NCBI RefSeq assembly: GCF_002237555.1
Contig: NZ_CP022540.1
Span: 4,097,001 to 4,161,000, forward strand
Direction: 5' to 3'
DNA length: 64,000 nucleotides
Origin: Antarctobacter heliothermus
GTDB taxonomy: Bacteria > Pseudomonadota > Alphaproteobacteria > Rhodobacterales > Rhodobacteraceae
Shown: one piece after another, positions 54,729 through 63,666 of the stretch
Layout of the letters: every line of letters starts with the position of its first letter
Position numbering within the stretch: position 1 is the stretch's first letter
The notes under the pieces: model-generated
What the model saw: the letters and a program-made list of their open reading frames with translations, nothing else
What the model was told of the DNA's origin: nothing
The model's database searches: none
Program-made: the position numbers and the translations under genes

Positions 54729-55817
54729 ATGGCTCTGCCCGTCCAAGATCAGATGAAATACTGGGCCGTCGCGGCGGCGGTCTTTGCCGTCGTGCTGTGG
54801 TTTCTGGGCGATGTCCTGCTGCCCTTTGTCCTTGGCGGCGCCATCGCCTATTGCCTTGACCCGATCGCCGACTGGCTGGAGCGGGTCGGGCTGACGCGTG
54901 GGGCGGCGACGGCGGTGATCACGGTCGCCATGCTGCTGGTCTTTGTCATCATGACGCTGGCGGTGATTCCGCTGCTGATCCAGCAGGCCATTTCGCTGTT
55001 CGAATTTGCGCCGCAACTGTTCCGCGACCTGCAAGGCTTTCTGGCGGAACGGTTCCCCACCATGATGGATGAGGGCAGCGTCGTGCGCTCGACCCTGCTG
55101 GATCTGGGCGAAAGCATCAAGCAGACCGGCGGGCAGCTTATTCAGGCGGTGCTGACCTCTGTCGGCACGCTGCTGAACTTTGTCGCGCTGTTCCTGATCA
55201 CTCCGGTGGTCGCGGTTTACCTGCTGATGGACTGGGACCGCATGGTGGCGCGGGTCGATGAGCTGGTGCCGTTGGACCACCGCGCGGTGATCCGCCATCT
55301 GGCCAAAGAGATCGACCGCGTGCTGGCCGGGTTCATCCGCGGCATGGGATCGGTCTGTCTGATCCTTGGCACCTACTACGCGGTGTCGCTGTGGCTGGTG
55401 GGGCTGCAATTCGGTCTGGTGGTGGGCGTGATCGCGGGCCTGCTGACCTTTATTCCCTATGTCGGAGCCATCGTGGGTGGCGTGCTGGCGGTCGGTCTGG
55501 CGCTGTTCCAGTTCTGGGGCGAATGGTGGTGGATTCTGGCGGTCTACGCCATCTTCCAGTCGGGCCAGTTCATCGAGGGCAATATCCTGACGCCGAAACT
55601 GGTGGGCAATTCGATCGGGCTGCACCCGGTCTGGCTGTTGCTGGCGTTGTCGGTGTTCGGGTCGCTGTTCGGGTTTATCGGGCTGCTGGTGGCGGTGCCT
55701 TTGGCGGCGGCGCTGGGGGTGATCGCGCGGTTCCTTGCCGGGCAATATGTCGGTTCGCGCCTGTTTCGCGGCATCACCGGAGGCAGCGACAGCTTTTTCG
55801 AGAGCGACGACAAATGA
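54729..55817 (+). CDS. AI-2E family transporter (PerM-like)
   Basis: A 362-residue inner-membrane protein of the AI-2E/PerM family with about eight helices. An AAAGGAAATTC site precedes the ATG. Marker sequences are VLLPFVLGGAIAYCLDPIADW near the N-terminus, LIQQAISLFEFAPQL (extramembrane helices), FLITPVVAVYLLMDWDRM, GLLTFIPYVGAIVGGVLAVG and EGNILTPKLVGNSIGLHPVW. Members export small molecules or ions (Na+/H+ exchange in some), so the substrate is open. Its stop overlaps the next start (ATGA), and the pair is conserved with hdaA in alphaproteobacteria. Confidence 0.9.
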   Translation: MALPVQDQMKYWAVAAAVFAVVLWFLGDVLLPFVLGGAIAYCLDPIADWLERVGLTRGAATAVITVAMLLVFVIMTLAVIPLLIQQAISLFEFAPQLFRDLQGFLAERFPTMMDEGSVVRSTLLDLGESIKQTGGQLIQAVLTSVGTLLNFVALFLITPVVAVYLLMDWDRMVARVDELVPLDHRAVIRHLAKEIDRVLAGFIRGMGSVCLILGTYYAVSLWLVGLQFGLVVGVIAGLLTFIPYVGAIVGGVLAVGLALFQFWGEWWWILAVYAIFQSGQFIEGNILTPKLVGNSIGLHPVWLLLALSVFGSLFGFIGLLVAVPLAAALGVIARFLAGQYVGSRLFRGITGGSDSFFESDDK

Positions 55818-56527
55818 TCGGGGGTTCCGGGCAACTCCCCCTGCCCCTGCCCACGCGGACGGCGCTGGGGTGGCAGGATTACTTTGTCAGCCCGTCCAAC
55901 GCGCTGGCGGTGGCGCAGGTCGAGAACTGGCGCAAATGGCCGACGCAAAAGCTGATCCTTGCGGGGCCGAGGGGCGCGGGCAAAACCCATCTGGCGCATA
56001 TCTGGGCGCAGATGGCAGAGGCGCGGATCGTGGATGCCGATGCGCTGTGCTCTGCTGACATCCCCGCGCTGGCCGAAGGGCCGGTTTGCGTCGAAAACCT
56101 TGAGAAAATCGCCGGGCAGCGTGCGGACGAAGAGGTGCTGTTTCATCTGCACAATCTGGTGCTGTCCAGTGGCGGCGCGCTGATGATCACGGCCACCCGC
56201 CCGCCCGCGCATTGGAACCTGTCGCTGCCCGATCTGGCCAGCCGGATGATGAGCGCGCAGGTCGCCCATATCACCGAACCCGACGACGCCCTGCTGTCAG
56301 CGCTGCTGGCCAAGCTGTTTGCCGACCGCCAGATCATTCCCGCGCCCGAAGTGATTGCCTATCTGGTGCGCCATATGCCGCGCAGCTATGCTGCGGCGGC
56401 GCGGATCGTGGCGGCGCTGGACGCTGTGGCGCTGGCGGACCAACGCCGCGTGTCGCGCCCGATGGCGGCGCGCGTGTTGGCGCAGGTGGTGCCACCGGGG
56501 GCCGAGGACCGTGGCACGCCACGTTAA
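55814..56527 (+). CDS. hdaA: DnaA regulatory inactivator Hda/HdaA-like
   Basis: A 237-residue AAA+ protein related to the DnaA ATPase domain but lacking the DNA-binding domain. It begins with a clamp-binding type N-terminus (GSGQLPLPLP) that suits beta-sliding-clamp contact, then DYFVSPSNALAVAQVENW, Walker A LILAGPRGAGKTHLAHIW and the weak Walker B-like GPVCVENLEKIAG. Homologues stimulate ATP hydrolysis by DnaA and so prevent reinitiation of replication. The ATG overlaps the transporter stop. ppk1 follows 57 bases later. Confidence 0.9.
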   Translation: MIGGSGQLPLPLPTRTALGWQDYFVSPSNALAVAQVENWRKWPTQKLILAGPRGAGKTHLAHIWAQMAEARIVDADALCSADIPALAEGPVCVENLEKIAGQRADEEVLFHLHNLVLSSGGALMITATRPPAHWNLSLPDLASRMMSAQVAHITEPDDALLSALLAKLFADRQIIPAPEVIAYLVRHMPRSYAAAARIVAALDAVALADQRRVSRPMAARVLAQVVPPGAEDRGTPR

Positions 56528-56584
56528 ATCCCCGCCATGCGGGCCGTCATAAACCTGTTTCACATCAAGAGGCATAAGCGCCCC

Positions 56585-58759
56585 ATGACTCAAGCTAATT
56601 TTCTCAAAGCCCCGCTGCCGCCCGCCACCGAAATGCCGGAACTCGACCCGACCGGCCCGGGGCGTTTCTTTAACCGTGAGCTTAGCTGGCTCGGCTTTAA
56701 CTGGCGTGTGCTGGAAGAGGCTGAAAACCCGAAGGTGCCGTTGCTGGAGCGGTTGCGCTTTTTGTCGATCTCGGCCGCCAACCTTGATGAGTTCTATACC
56801 GTGCGCGTCGCGGGTCTGCGGGAACTGGCCCATGCGGGCAACACGACCCCCGCCGCCGATGGCCTGACACCCGCCGAACAACTGGTGCTGATCGACGAAG
56901 ACGCGCGCCTTTTGATGGCCGAACAGCAGCGCGTCCTGACCGAACTGCGCGGGCTGATGGTGGAAGAGGGAATTTCCATCGTCACCCGGACAGAACTGAA
57001 CGAAGGCGATGTCGCCTTTCTGGCAGAGGCGTTTCTATCCAATGTCTTTCCGGTGTTGTCGCCGCTGGCCATCGACCCGGCGCACCCGTTTCCGTTTATT
57101 CCCAACATGGGCTATTGCCTTGCGCTGCAACTGGAGCGGACCCGCGACAAGCGTGCCTTGCAGGCGCTGCTGCCGATCCCGGCGCAGATCGACCGCTTTA
57201 TGTCGCTGCCTGCCGGAGACGGCGAACACAGGTTTATTCAACTGGAAGAAGTGCTGCTGCTGCACATCGACAGCCTGTTCCCCGGCTACCGGATCAAGGA
57301 TCACTTTGGCTTTCGCGTGCTTCGTGACAGCGATCTGGAAGTTGAGGAAGAGGCCGAGGATCTGGTGCGCGAGTTCGAGGTCGCCCTCAAACGCCGCCGC
57401 CGGGGTGAGGTTGTCCGCCTGACCATCTCCAAAGGCTCTCCCGACGGGTTGCGCAAGATCGTCATGGACGCCCTGCATGTGCGCCCGGACGAGGTTATCG
57501 AACTCGAAGGGATGGTCGGCGTCGCCCACACCAAGGAACTGGTGATCGATGCGCGGCCCGATCTGCTGTGGCCGCTATTCACCCCGCGTGTGCCCGAACG
57601 GGTGCAGGACCACGATGGCAACATGTTCGAGGCGATCAAGCAAAAGGACATGCTGCTGCACCACCCCTATGAGACCTTTGACATGGTGGTGCGGTTCCTC
57701 AAGCAGGCGGCCCTTGACCCCGATGTGGTGGCGATCAAGCAGACGCTGTATCGGACGTCGAAAAATTCGCCCATCGTGGATGCGCTGTGCGACGCCGCTG
57801 AAGAGGGCAAATCCGTCACCGCGCTGGTCGAGTTGAAGGCGCGGTTTGACGAGGCCGCCAACATCCGCCAGTCGCGCCGGTTGGAACGGTCAGGCGCGCA
57901 TGTTGTTTACGGGTTCCTTGACTGGAAAACCCACGCCAAGATCAGTCAGGTGGTGCGCCGCGAAGGCGACCGGCTGGTGACCTATACGCATTGGGGCACC
58001 GGCAACTATCACCCGATCACCGCGAAGATTTACACCGACCTGTCGTTCTTTACCTGCGACGCCGCACTGGGGCGCGATGCGGCCAAGATCTTTAACTACC
58101 TGTCGGGCTACGCCATGCCTGCCGGGCTGGAAAACCTGCTGATTTCCCCGCATTCGCTGAAGGCGGGGATGATCGAGATGATCAACCAGGAGATCGAACA
58201 CGCCAAGGCGGGCCGCCCGGCGCAAATCTGGATCAAGATGAATTCGCTGATCGAGCCGGACATGATCGACGCGCTGTACCGCGCCAGCCAAGGCGGGGTT
58301 CAGATCGACTGCGTGATCCGGGGCATCTGTGGTCTGCGTCCCGGCATCAAAGGCTTGTCCGACAATATCCGGGTGAAATCCATCATTGGTCGCTTTCTGG
58401 AGCATTCTCGGATTGCCTGTTTCGGCAATGGCCACGGGCTGCCCAGCAAAAAGGCGCGGGTGTTCATTTCCTCGGCCGACTGGATGGGGCGCAACCTGAA
58501 CCGCCGGGTCGAAACTGGCGTTGAAATCCAGAACCCCACGGTCAAGGCGCAGATCGTCAGTCAGGTGATGGCGGCGAACCTTGCCGACACGGCGCAAAGT
58601 TGGGTCATGGAACCGTCGGGCAACTTTAAGCGGTACACGCTGCCCGAAGGTGAGTTTTCGTTCAACTGCCACCGCTTTTTCATGGAGAACCCGTCGCTGT
58701 CCGGGCGCGGATCGGCGGGCGCCTCTGACGTGCCCAAGCTGACCCATACCAGCGATTGA
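56585..58759 (+). CDS. ppk1: Polyphosphate kinase 1
   Basis: A 724-residue enzyme that makes polyphosphate from ATP. The start at 56585 is the ATG nearest to the conserved FFNRELSWLGFNWRVLEEA; the frame start at 56537 adds a leader overlapping the hdaA region. Further motifs are FPFIPNMGYCLAL (ATP site), ALKRRRRGEVVRL, TLYRTSKNSPIVDAL and the two phosphotransfer histidine regions, VVYGFLDWKTHAKISQV and YTHWGTGNYHPITAKIYTDL. The length is normal. ppx lies 1.8 kb downstream in the same direction, separated by a flagellin gene. Confidence 0.96.
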   Translation: MTQANFLKAPLPPATEMPELDPTGPGRFFNRELSWLGFNWRVLEEAENPKVPLLERLRFLSISAANLDEFYTVRVAGLRELAHAGNTTPAADGLTPAEQLVLIDEDARLLMAEQQRVLTELRGLMVEEGISIVTRTELNEGDVAFLAEAFLSNVFPVLSPLAIDPAHPFPFIPNMGYCLALQLERTRDKRALQALLPIPAQIDRFMSLPAGDGEHRFIQLEEVLLLHIDSLFPGYRIKDHFGFRVLRDSDLEVEEEAEDLVREFEVALKRRRRGEVVRLTISKGSPDGLRKIVMDALHVRPDEVIELEGMVGVAHTKELVIDARPDLLWPLFTPRVPERVQDHDGNMFEAIKQKDMLLHHPYETFDMVVRFLKQAALDPDVVAIKQTLYRTSKNSPIVDALCDAAEEGKSVTALVELKARFDEAANIRQSRRLERSGAHVVYGFLDWKTHAKISQVVRREGDRLVTYTHWGTGNYHPITAKIYTDLSFFTCDAALGRDAAKIFNYLSGYAMPAGLENLLISPHSLKAGMIEMINQEIEHAKAGRPAQIWIKMNSLIEPDMIDALYRASQGGVQIDCVIRGICGLRPGIKGLSDNIRVKSIIGRFLEHSRIACFGNGHGLPSKKARVFISSADWMGRNLNRRVETGVEIQNPTVKAQIVSQVMAANLADTAQSWVMEPSGNFKRYTLPEGEFSFNCHRFFMENPSLSGRGSAGASDVPKLTHTSD

Positions 58760-58789
58760 GCCACTGAGAGTGTTTCGAATTCGTGAACA

Positions 58790-58816
58790 GGGGCGTCCCG
58801 TCGGGGCGCCCTTTTT
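58790..58816 (+). terminator. Intrinsic terminator of ppk1
   Basis: GGGCG and CGCCC with a GC-rich interior (GGGGCGTCCCGTCGGGGCGC) followed by TTTTTC, about 30 bases after the ppk1 stop. It separates ppk1 from the flagellin gene. Confidence 0.8.
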
Positions 58817-59000
58817 CTGTGCATTGTAAGTGGTTTTGCGGGCTTGCGCGGCGCCAGCACCCTGCCCCGACGGGCCATTTGGCACACATCGGTTTCCAAA
58901 CTGGAAACAAACAACGGGATGACTGCGCGGGGCAGGCTGAAGTGGCTCAAATCGCTGACGTATTTTGGCCCCAATATGGCCCCCACCGCGCCGCAAATCG

Positions 59001-59015
59001 TTAAAGGACAGTTAA
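59001..59015 (+). promoter_or_regulatory. CtrA box upstream of the flagellin gene
   Basis: TTAA-AGGACAG-TTAA, a perfect match to the TTAA-N7-TTAA consensus, 152 bp before the flagellin ATG. Between 58760 and 59166 this and the ppk1 terminator are the only features I can support. In related Rhodobacterales CtrA controls flagellar genes, so activation of this gene is likely. Confidence 0.75.
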
Positions 59016-59166
59016 AGCAGACGGCAGACATTGTTCCCTGCACGAGACATCTCGTGGCGCGGGGTCGCGATTCTCCCGCATCGTCAGAAAGGCGCTTCCC
59101 GGACCGGGCATTTTCCCGATCTTCCCGGCGCGAAATGCGCCGTCTGACGAGAAAGGCGATAGCTTT

Positions 59167-60465
59167 ATGTCGAGCATCAACACCAATCACGGGGCCACAA
59201 CCGCCCTGCAAACGCTGAAATCGATCAACGCCTCTATGGCGGATACGCAAATGCAGATTTCGACGGGCAAGAAAGTCGCCTCGTCGCAGGACAACGCCGC
59301 CGTCTGGGCCATTTCCAAGACGATGGAGGCGGATGTTCAGGGGTTCAATCGCGTGTCCGATAGCCTGAATTTGGGTCAGTCCACCGTTGCGGTCGGACGC
59401 CAGGGCGCGGAAACCGTGACCGAGCTGCTGACCGAGATCAAAGGCAAGGTTGTCGCCGCACAGGAAGAAAACGTCGACCGCGCCAAGATCCAAACCGATA
59501 TTGTCGCCCTGCGCGAACAGATCGGGTCCATCGTCAGCGCGGCGCAGTTCAACGGTCAGGCGATGCTGTCCAACACCGAGCAGACCGCCGGATCGGGCGG
59601 GATCAACGTGTTGGCCTCGATCAACCGGTCGCAGACGGGTGTCACCTCTAGCGACATCCGCGTCGCCAAGCAGGATCTCAGCCAAGGTCAGGCCAGCATC
59701 GGCAGCGGATTGACGGCGATGACGGGCGCGGCCAATGACATTACCGGCTCTGGCGATGGGGCTGCGGCAACGCTGACCGGGAACGCCACCGCCCCCACCG
59801 GCACCACCACCTTTGGCGCGTCGGCCACCACAACGGTCGCCGCCGGAACCGGTTTTTCGGTCGAGATTTCCGCCTCGGCGGCCAATGCCCCCGGCAACAC
59901 CGCAGGGCGCAACGACATCAGCTATGTGGCGCGCGACGGTGACACGATGGAGGACGTTGCCGCCGGTCTGGCCGCGGCCTTCAACAAATACGTCAGCGAC
60001 GATCTGGGGGCCGGCAATGAGGGCACTGTGGCTGCGGCCGCCAGCGGCAATCAGCTCACCTTTACCGGTGCAGACCAGACCGGCGACAACTTTTCCGTCA
60101 CGGTGAACCAGTATGCCGCCGACGCCAGCAGCACCATCGGCGGCGGGCTGGCGGAACTGGCCAATATCGACGTCACCACGCAGGCGGGCGCCGACGCCGC
60201 GCTGACAGAGATGGAAGGGCTGATCCAGACCGCCATCGACTCTGCCGCGGCCTTTGGTTCCGCCGAAGGGCGGTTGGAAACGCAAAAGGAGTTTGTCAGC
60301 GGTCTGACCGACGCGCTGAAATCCGGCATCGGCACGCTGGTGGATGCGAATCTGGAAGAAGTCTCTGCCAAGTTGCAGGCCCAGCAGGTGCAACAGCAAC
60401 TGGCCATTCAGGCGCTGTCGATTGCCAATCAAGCGCCACAATCGCTGTTGTCGCTGTTCCGTTAA
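59167..60465 (+). CDS. Flagellin
   Basis: A 432-residue flagellin of alphaproteobacterial type. The conserved N-terminal D0/D1 helices read MSSINTNHGATTALQTLKSI, MQISTGKKVASSQDNAAVW and SLNLGQSTVAVGRQGAETV; the C-terminal helices read LTDALKSGIGTLVDANLEEV and QQLAIQALSIANQAPQSLL, ending LFR. The middle (about residues 195-345) is a variable alanine/threonine/glycine-rich surface domain. A purine-rich ACGAGAAAGG site lies upstream. There are no flagellar assembly genes around it, so it is a stray or additional flagellin inserted between ppk1 and ppx, with its own CtrA box and terminator. Confidence 0.93.
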   Translation: MSSINTNHGATTALQTLKSINASMADTQMQISTGKKVASSQDNAAVWAISKTMEADVQGFNRVSDSLNLGQSTVAVGRQGAETVTELLTEIKGKVVAAQEENVDRAKIQTDIVALREQIGSIVSAAQFNGQAMLSNTEQTAGSGGINVLASINRSQTGVTSSDIRVAKQDLSQGQASIGSGLTAMTGAANDITGSGDGAAATLTGNATAPTGTTTFGASATTTVAAGTGFSVEISASAANAPGNTAGRNDISYVARDGDTMEDVAAGLAAAFNKYVSDDLGAGNEGTVAAAASGNQLTFTGADQTGDNFSVTVNQYAADASSTIGGGLAELANIDVTTQAGADAALTEMEGLIQTAIDSAAAFGSAEGRLETQKEFVSGLTDALKSGIGTLVDANLEEVSAKLQAQQVQQQLAIQALSIANQAPQSLLSLFR

Positions 60466-60487
60466 GGCGGCGCGAGACCTGAAATCC

Positions 60488-60540
60488 GGCACCAGCCCTT
60501 GAGTATCGCGGACAAGACCGTGCAAGGGCTGGTGCCTTTC
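60488..60540 (+). terminator. Intrinsic terminator of the flagellin gene
   Basis: GGCACCAGCCCTTG and CAAGGGCTGGTGCC form a perfect 14-bp stem with a 25-base loop, followed by TTTC, 22 bases after the stop. Confidence 0.85.
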
Positions 60541-60595
60541 GATTGACCCGCCGCGCTCTTGCGGGTGATAAACCCGGAAATCGATCGGGATTCGC

Positions 60596-62143
60596 ATGGA
60601 CGGGCAAGACGATACACACGGGCACTGGGACCCGTTCGGGCGGCCTCTCTTCGATGATCCGAAGGCGCGGGCGCTGGCCCGGGTCGGCGTGGTGGACATC
60701 GGGTCCAACTCTGTCCGGCTGGTGGTCTTTGACGGTGCGGCGCGCAGCCCGGCCTATTTCTACAACGAAAAGATCATGTGCGGCCTGGGGGCCGGGATGG
60801 CCGAAACCGGGCGTCTGAACCCCGAAGGGCGCGAACGGGCGCTGCGCGCGATGCTGCGGTTTCGCGCCTTGGCCGAGGGCATGGATCTGCCCGACCTGAC
60901 CGTGGTCGCCACCGCCGCCATGCGGGACGCCGAGGACGGTGCAGAGTTCCGTCAAGTGCTGGAGGCCGCGACCGGTCTGCGGGTCTGGGTAATCGACGGT
61001 GCCGAAGAAGCACGCCTGTCGGCGCAGGGTGTGCTGCTGGGCTGGCCCGGCAGCTATGGTCTGGTCTGCGACATCGGCGGATCGTCGATGGAACTGGCCG
61101 AGATTCACGACGGAGAGGTCGGGCGGCGCGTGACCTCGCCGCTGGGGCCGCTGAAATTGCGCGACATCGAGGATGGCCGCAAGGGGCGCGACAAGCAGAT
61201 CAAGCGCGAACTCAAGCGGTTGGCAGACCACATGGGCACCCAGCGCGATCGGCTGTTTCTGGTTGGCGGCAGTTGGCGCGCCATCGCGCGGATCGACATG
61301 CACCGACGCGGCTATCCGTTGCAGGTGCTGCATGAATACCGGATGGACGCGGAGTCGGTGCGTGAGACCGTCGCCTATATCGAGGCATCAGAGGATCACG
61401 ACACCCTGCGCAAGGCCTGCGGCGTCTCTGCCACACGCATGGCGCTGGTGCCCTTCGCGGGCGAAGTGCTGCTGCGTCTGCTGGAAACCTTTGAGCCGAT
61501 GGACATCGCGATTTCCAGCTATGGCATCCGCGAAGGCCTGCTGTATGAACAGATGCCGCAAGAGCTGCGCGACCGCGATCCGCTGATCGAGGCCTGCCGC
61601 TTTGCCGAGGCCAAGGACGCGCGGATGCCCGAATTTGGCGCGGCGCTGTATGAGTTTGTGCTGCCGCTGTTCCCCGAGGCAACCGCCTCGCGCAGGCGGA
61701 TGATCCACGCCGCCTGCCTGCTGCACGACGTCAGTTGGCGCGCCCACCCCGATTACCGCGCCGAAGTCTGTTTCGACAACGCCACCCGCGCCAATCTGGG
61801 CGGGTTGAAGCACTGGGAACGGGTGTTTCTGGGCCTCGCCCTGCTGCACCGCTATCGCAACAAACGCGAAGGCACCCGGTTCGAGGATCTCTACGCCCTG
61901 CTGGACGACGCCCATCAGACCCAAGCTGAGATTCTGGGCAAGGCGCTGCGCTTTGGCGCAATGCTGTGGACCCTGCGAACCGACGGCACCGGGCCACGGA
62001 TGGTCTGGGACGCCGAATCCAGTGCGCTGGAACTGCACCTGAACGCCAGCACCTCTCCGCTATATGGCGAGGTCGCCGAGTCGCGGTTCAAGTCGCTGGC
62101 CGATGCGCTGGGGGCCGAAACCCGCGAGGTCCGGATCGGCTGA
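60596..62143 (+). CDS. ppx: Exopolyphosphatase (Ppx/GppA family)
   Basis: A 515-residue Ppx/GppA enzyme that removes phosphate from polyphosphate ends. The ASKHA phosphate loops are VGVVDIGSNSVRLVVFDG and LVCDIGGSSMELAEIHDGE; the conserved E and AMRDAEDG follow in VVATAAMRDAEDGAEF; and SYGIREGLLYEQMP precedes the C-terminal HD-like domain (MIHAACLLHDVSW). Some members hydrolyse pppGpp instead. ppk1 upstream supports a role in the polyphosphate cycle. Confidence 0.95.
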   Translation: MDGQDDTHGHWDPFGRPLFDDPKARALARVGVVDIGSNSVRLVVFDGAARSPAYFYNEKIMCGLGAGMAETGRLNPEGRERALRAMLRFRALAEGMDLPDLTVVATAAMRDAEDGAEFRQVLEAATGLRVWVIDGAEEARLSAQGVLLGWPGSYGLVCDIGGSSMELAEIHDGEVGRRVTSPLGPLKLRDIEDGRKGRDKQIKRELKRLADHMGTQRDRLFLVGGSWRAIARIDMHRRGYPLQVLHEYRMDAESVRETVAYIEASEDHDTLRKACGVSATRMALVPFAGEVLLRLLETFEPMDIAISSYGIREGLLYEQMPQELRDRDPLIEACRFAEAKDARMPEFGAALYEFVLPLFPEATASRRRMIHAACLLHDVSWRAHPDYRAEVCFDNATRANLGGLKHWERVFLGLALLHRYRNKREGTRFEDLYALLDDAHQTQAEILGKALRFGAMLWTLRTDGTGPRMVWDAESSALELHLNASTSPLYGEVAESRFKSLADALGAETREVRIG

Positions 62144-62204
62144 GGCGCGCCTTATCAGCACTTTTGGCCAGCACTCTTGGCCAGCACTCTTGCCAGCACG
62201 AACC

Positions 62205-62606
62205 TTACAGGTCGATCTGTTCCTCTGGCGCGGCTTTGGGACCGGGACCAAGGTCGGGATCGGACTCGGGGTCGGGTGTCTCAGGGGTTAGTGGCTCTCG
62301 GCGACGGATGAGGATGTCGCCATTGTCCAGCATTTCGGGCGGGTGATAGACCGTCCAATCCTCAACCTTTTCCAGCAGATCAGCCAAGGCCGGCCCCATC
62401 TCGACCGCGAAATCGCGCAGAAGGGGCTGCATCTCACGCGTGACCTCATCCAGTTCCTTCAGCGCCGGTTCCATTTCGGTCATCAACCCGCGCAGGAACA
62501 GCCTTGCCCCCTCTTCCATCAAGTTCAGACCGTCATCATCCTGTTGCGCGGCAACCGGCGCAGCAAGGAGCGATAGCACAAGGGCGGGCATGGCAAACTG
62601 TTTCAT
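62205..62606 (-). CDS. Small secreted helical protein
   Basis: A 133-residue protein with signal peptide MKQFAMPALVLSLLAAPVAAQ. The mature part has amphipathic helices rich in Glu/Leu (GARLFLRGLMTEMEPALKEL; DFAVEMGPALADLLEKVEDW), then YHPPEMLDNGDILIRRRE and a proline/aspartate-rich tail. I recall similar proteins in Rhodobacterales carrying the misleading name AAA+ family ATPase; no Walker motif is present here. It has no functional assignment. It is convergent with ppx. Confidence 0.75.
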   Translation of the reverse strand: MKQFAMPALVLSLLAAPVAAQQDDDGLNLMEEGARLFLRGLMTEMEPALKELDEVTREMQPLLRDFAVEMGPALADLLEKVEDWTVYHPPEMLDNGDILIRRREPLTPETPDPESDPDLGPGPKAAPEEQIDL

Positions 62607-62646
62607 GACCCCAATATAGGTCCGGGCCCGCCGTCTGAGAAGATGC

Positions 62647-63657
62647 CTACAGATCGATATCCAGCGTCACCGGGAAATGGTCCGACGCCACCAGCAACGC
62701 GCCGCGCAATGCCTCATCCTGCCAGCACTCGGCGTCATCGAACGGATGCCAGATGCGCCAGCGCGGCGCGCGCGTCCGCAGCGCGGGTGAGATCATGACA
62801 TAGTCCAGCAGCGCCTGAAGATAGCGTTTTTCTTCATAGATATAGAACCGCGCCGTTGTCGGCTGCGCACCCAACCGGCTTTGCAGCGCCTCGGATGCGT
62901 GAGGGTCGTACAACAGGCGGTCCGCCCCATTGCCCGTGCCCAGCAGGATCTCAACCGAGCTGCGCCCGAACAGGCCCTCATAGGCGTCAAGGCCGGGGCC
63001 ATCGTTCAGATCCCCCATCAGGATCACATCCTCACCCGCCGTCAGATGCGCCTCTATCCGGCGGCGCAGCCAGACCGCCTGCGCCAGTTGCTTGCGCCGG
63101 TTGGCGATGGCCAGCTTCATGATCGCGTCATGGCCCCGCGCGCCATGGGGGGCTTTGGATTTGAGATGCGCGCCGATGATCCGCAGCCTGTGCCCCGACA
63201 GGGTTTCGACCGCCAATTCCAGCGGCGGTTTGGAAAAGGTCACGGTGTCGGCCCGCGCGTCGATGTCCAGGTCGATCTCGAACGCAGCGTCAAAGCGCGG
63301 TGCGGTGGCGCTGTGGTGCGGATCGTGACGCACGCGCAGCACGTCCGGGTCGAACATCAGCGCGATTTCCTGTTGGGTGTCGTTGACAAAGCCGGTCATC
63401 ACGTCGCGGGTGCGCAGGCCTGCGGCGGCGGCGAAATTGGTCAATGCGCGGGTGGTCGACCGGCGGCGGCTGGTGTCGGGGGCCTCGATCACCATGACGG
63501 CGTCGGCGTCCACGGTGCGAAAAACGTGGCCCAGTGCCTCTAGCTGATCGCCGCGCGAAATCCTGTGCCTCCCGCCGATCTCATCGTCGACCAGCGGGCG
63601 GCCCTTGTTGTCAAACAGGGAGTCGAACCATTCGACGTTGTAGCTGGCCAGACGCAT
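62647..63657 (-). CDS. Endonuclease/exonuclease/phosphatase (EEP) family protein
   Basis: A 336-residue protein of the EEP superfamily. The N-terminal MRLASYNVEWFDSLFDNKGR has the catalytic Asn-Glu region, VDADAVMVIEAPDTSRR the metal-binding Glu, LRIIGAHLKSKAPHG the conserved His, VILMGDLNDGPGLDAYE the GDxN motif, and VASDHFPVTLDIDL the C-terminal SDHxPV motif. The catalytic set is complete. Substrates of the superfamily range from DNA to phospholipids. There is no signal peptide. It lies 9 bp after the DnaJ-type gene and is probably co-transcribed with it. Confidence 0.88.
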   Translation of the reverse strand: MRLASYNVEWFDSLFDNKGRPLVDDEIGGRHRISRGDQLEALGHVFRTVDADAVMVIEAPDTSRRRSTTRALTNFAAAAGLRTRDVMTGFVNDTQQEIALMFDPDVLRVRHDPHHSATAPRFDAAFEIDLDIDARADTVTFSKPPLELAVETLSGHRLRIIGAHLKSKAPHGARGHDAIMKLAIANRRKQLAQAVWLRRRIEAHLTAGEDVILMGDLNDGPGLDAYEGLFGRSSVEILLGTGNGADRLLYDPHASEALQSRLGAQPTTARFYIYEEKRYLQALLDYVMISPALRTRAPRWRIWHPFDDAECWQDEALRGALLVASDHFPVTLDIDL

Positions 63658-63666
63658 CGTCCGCCC

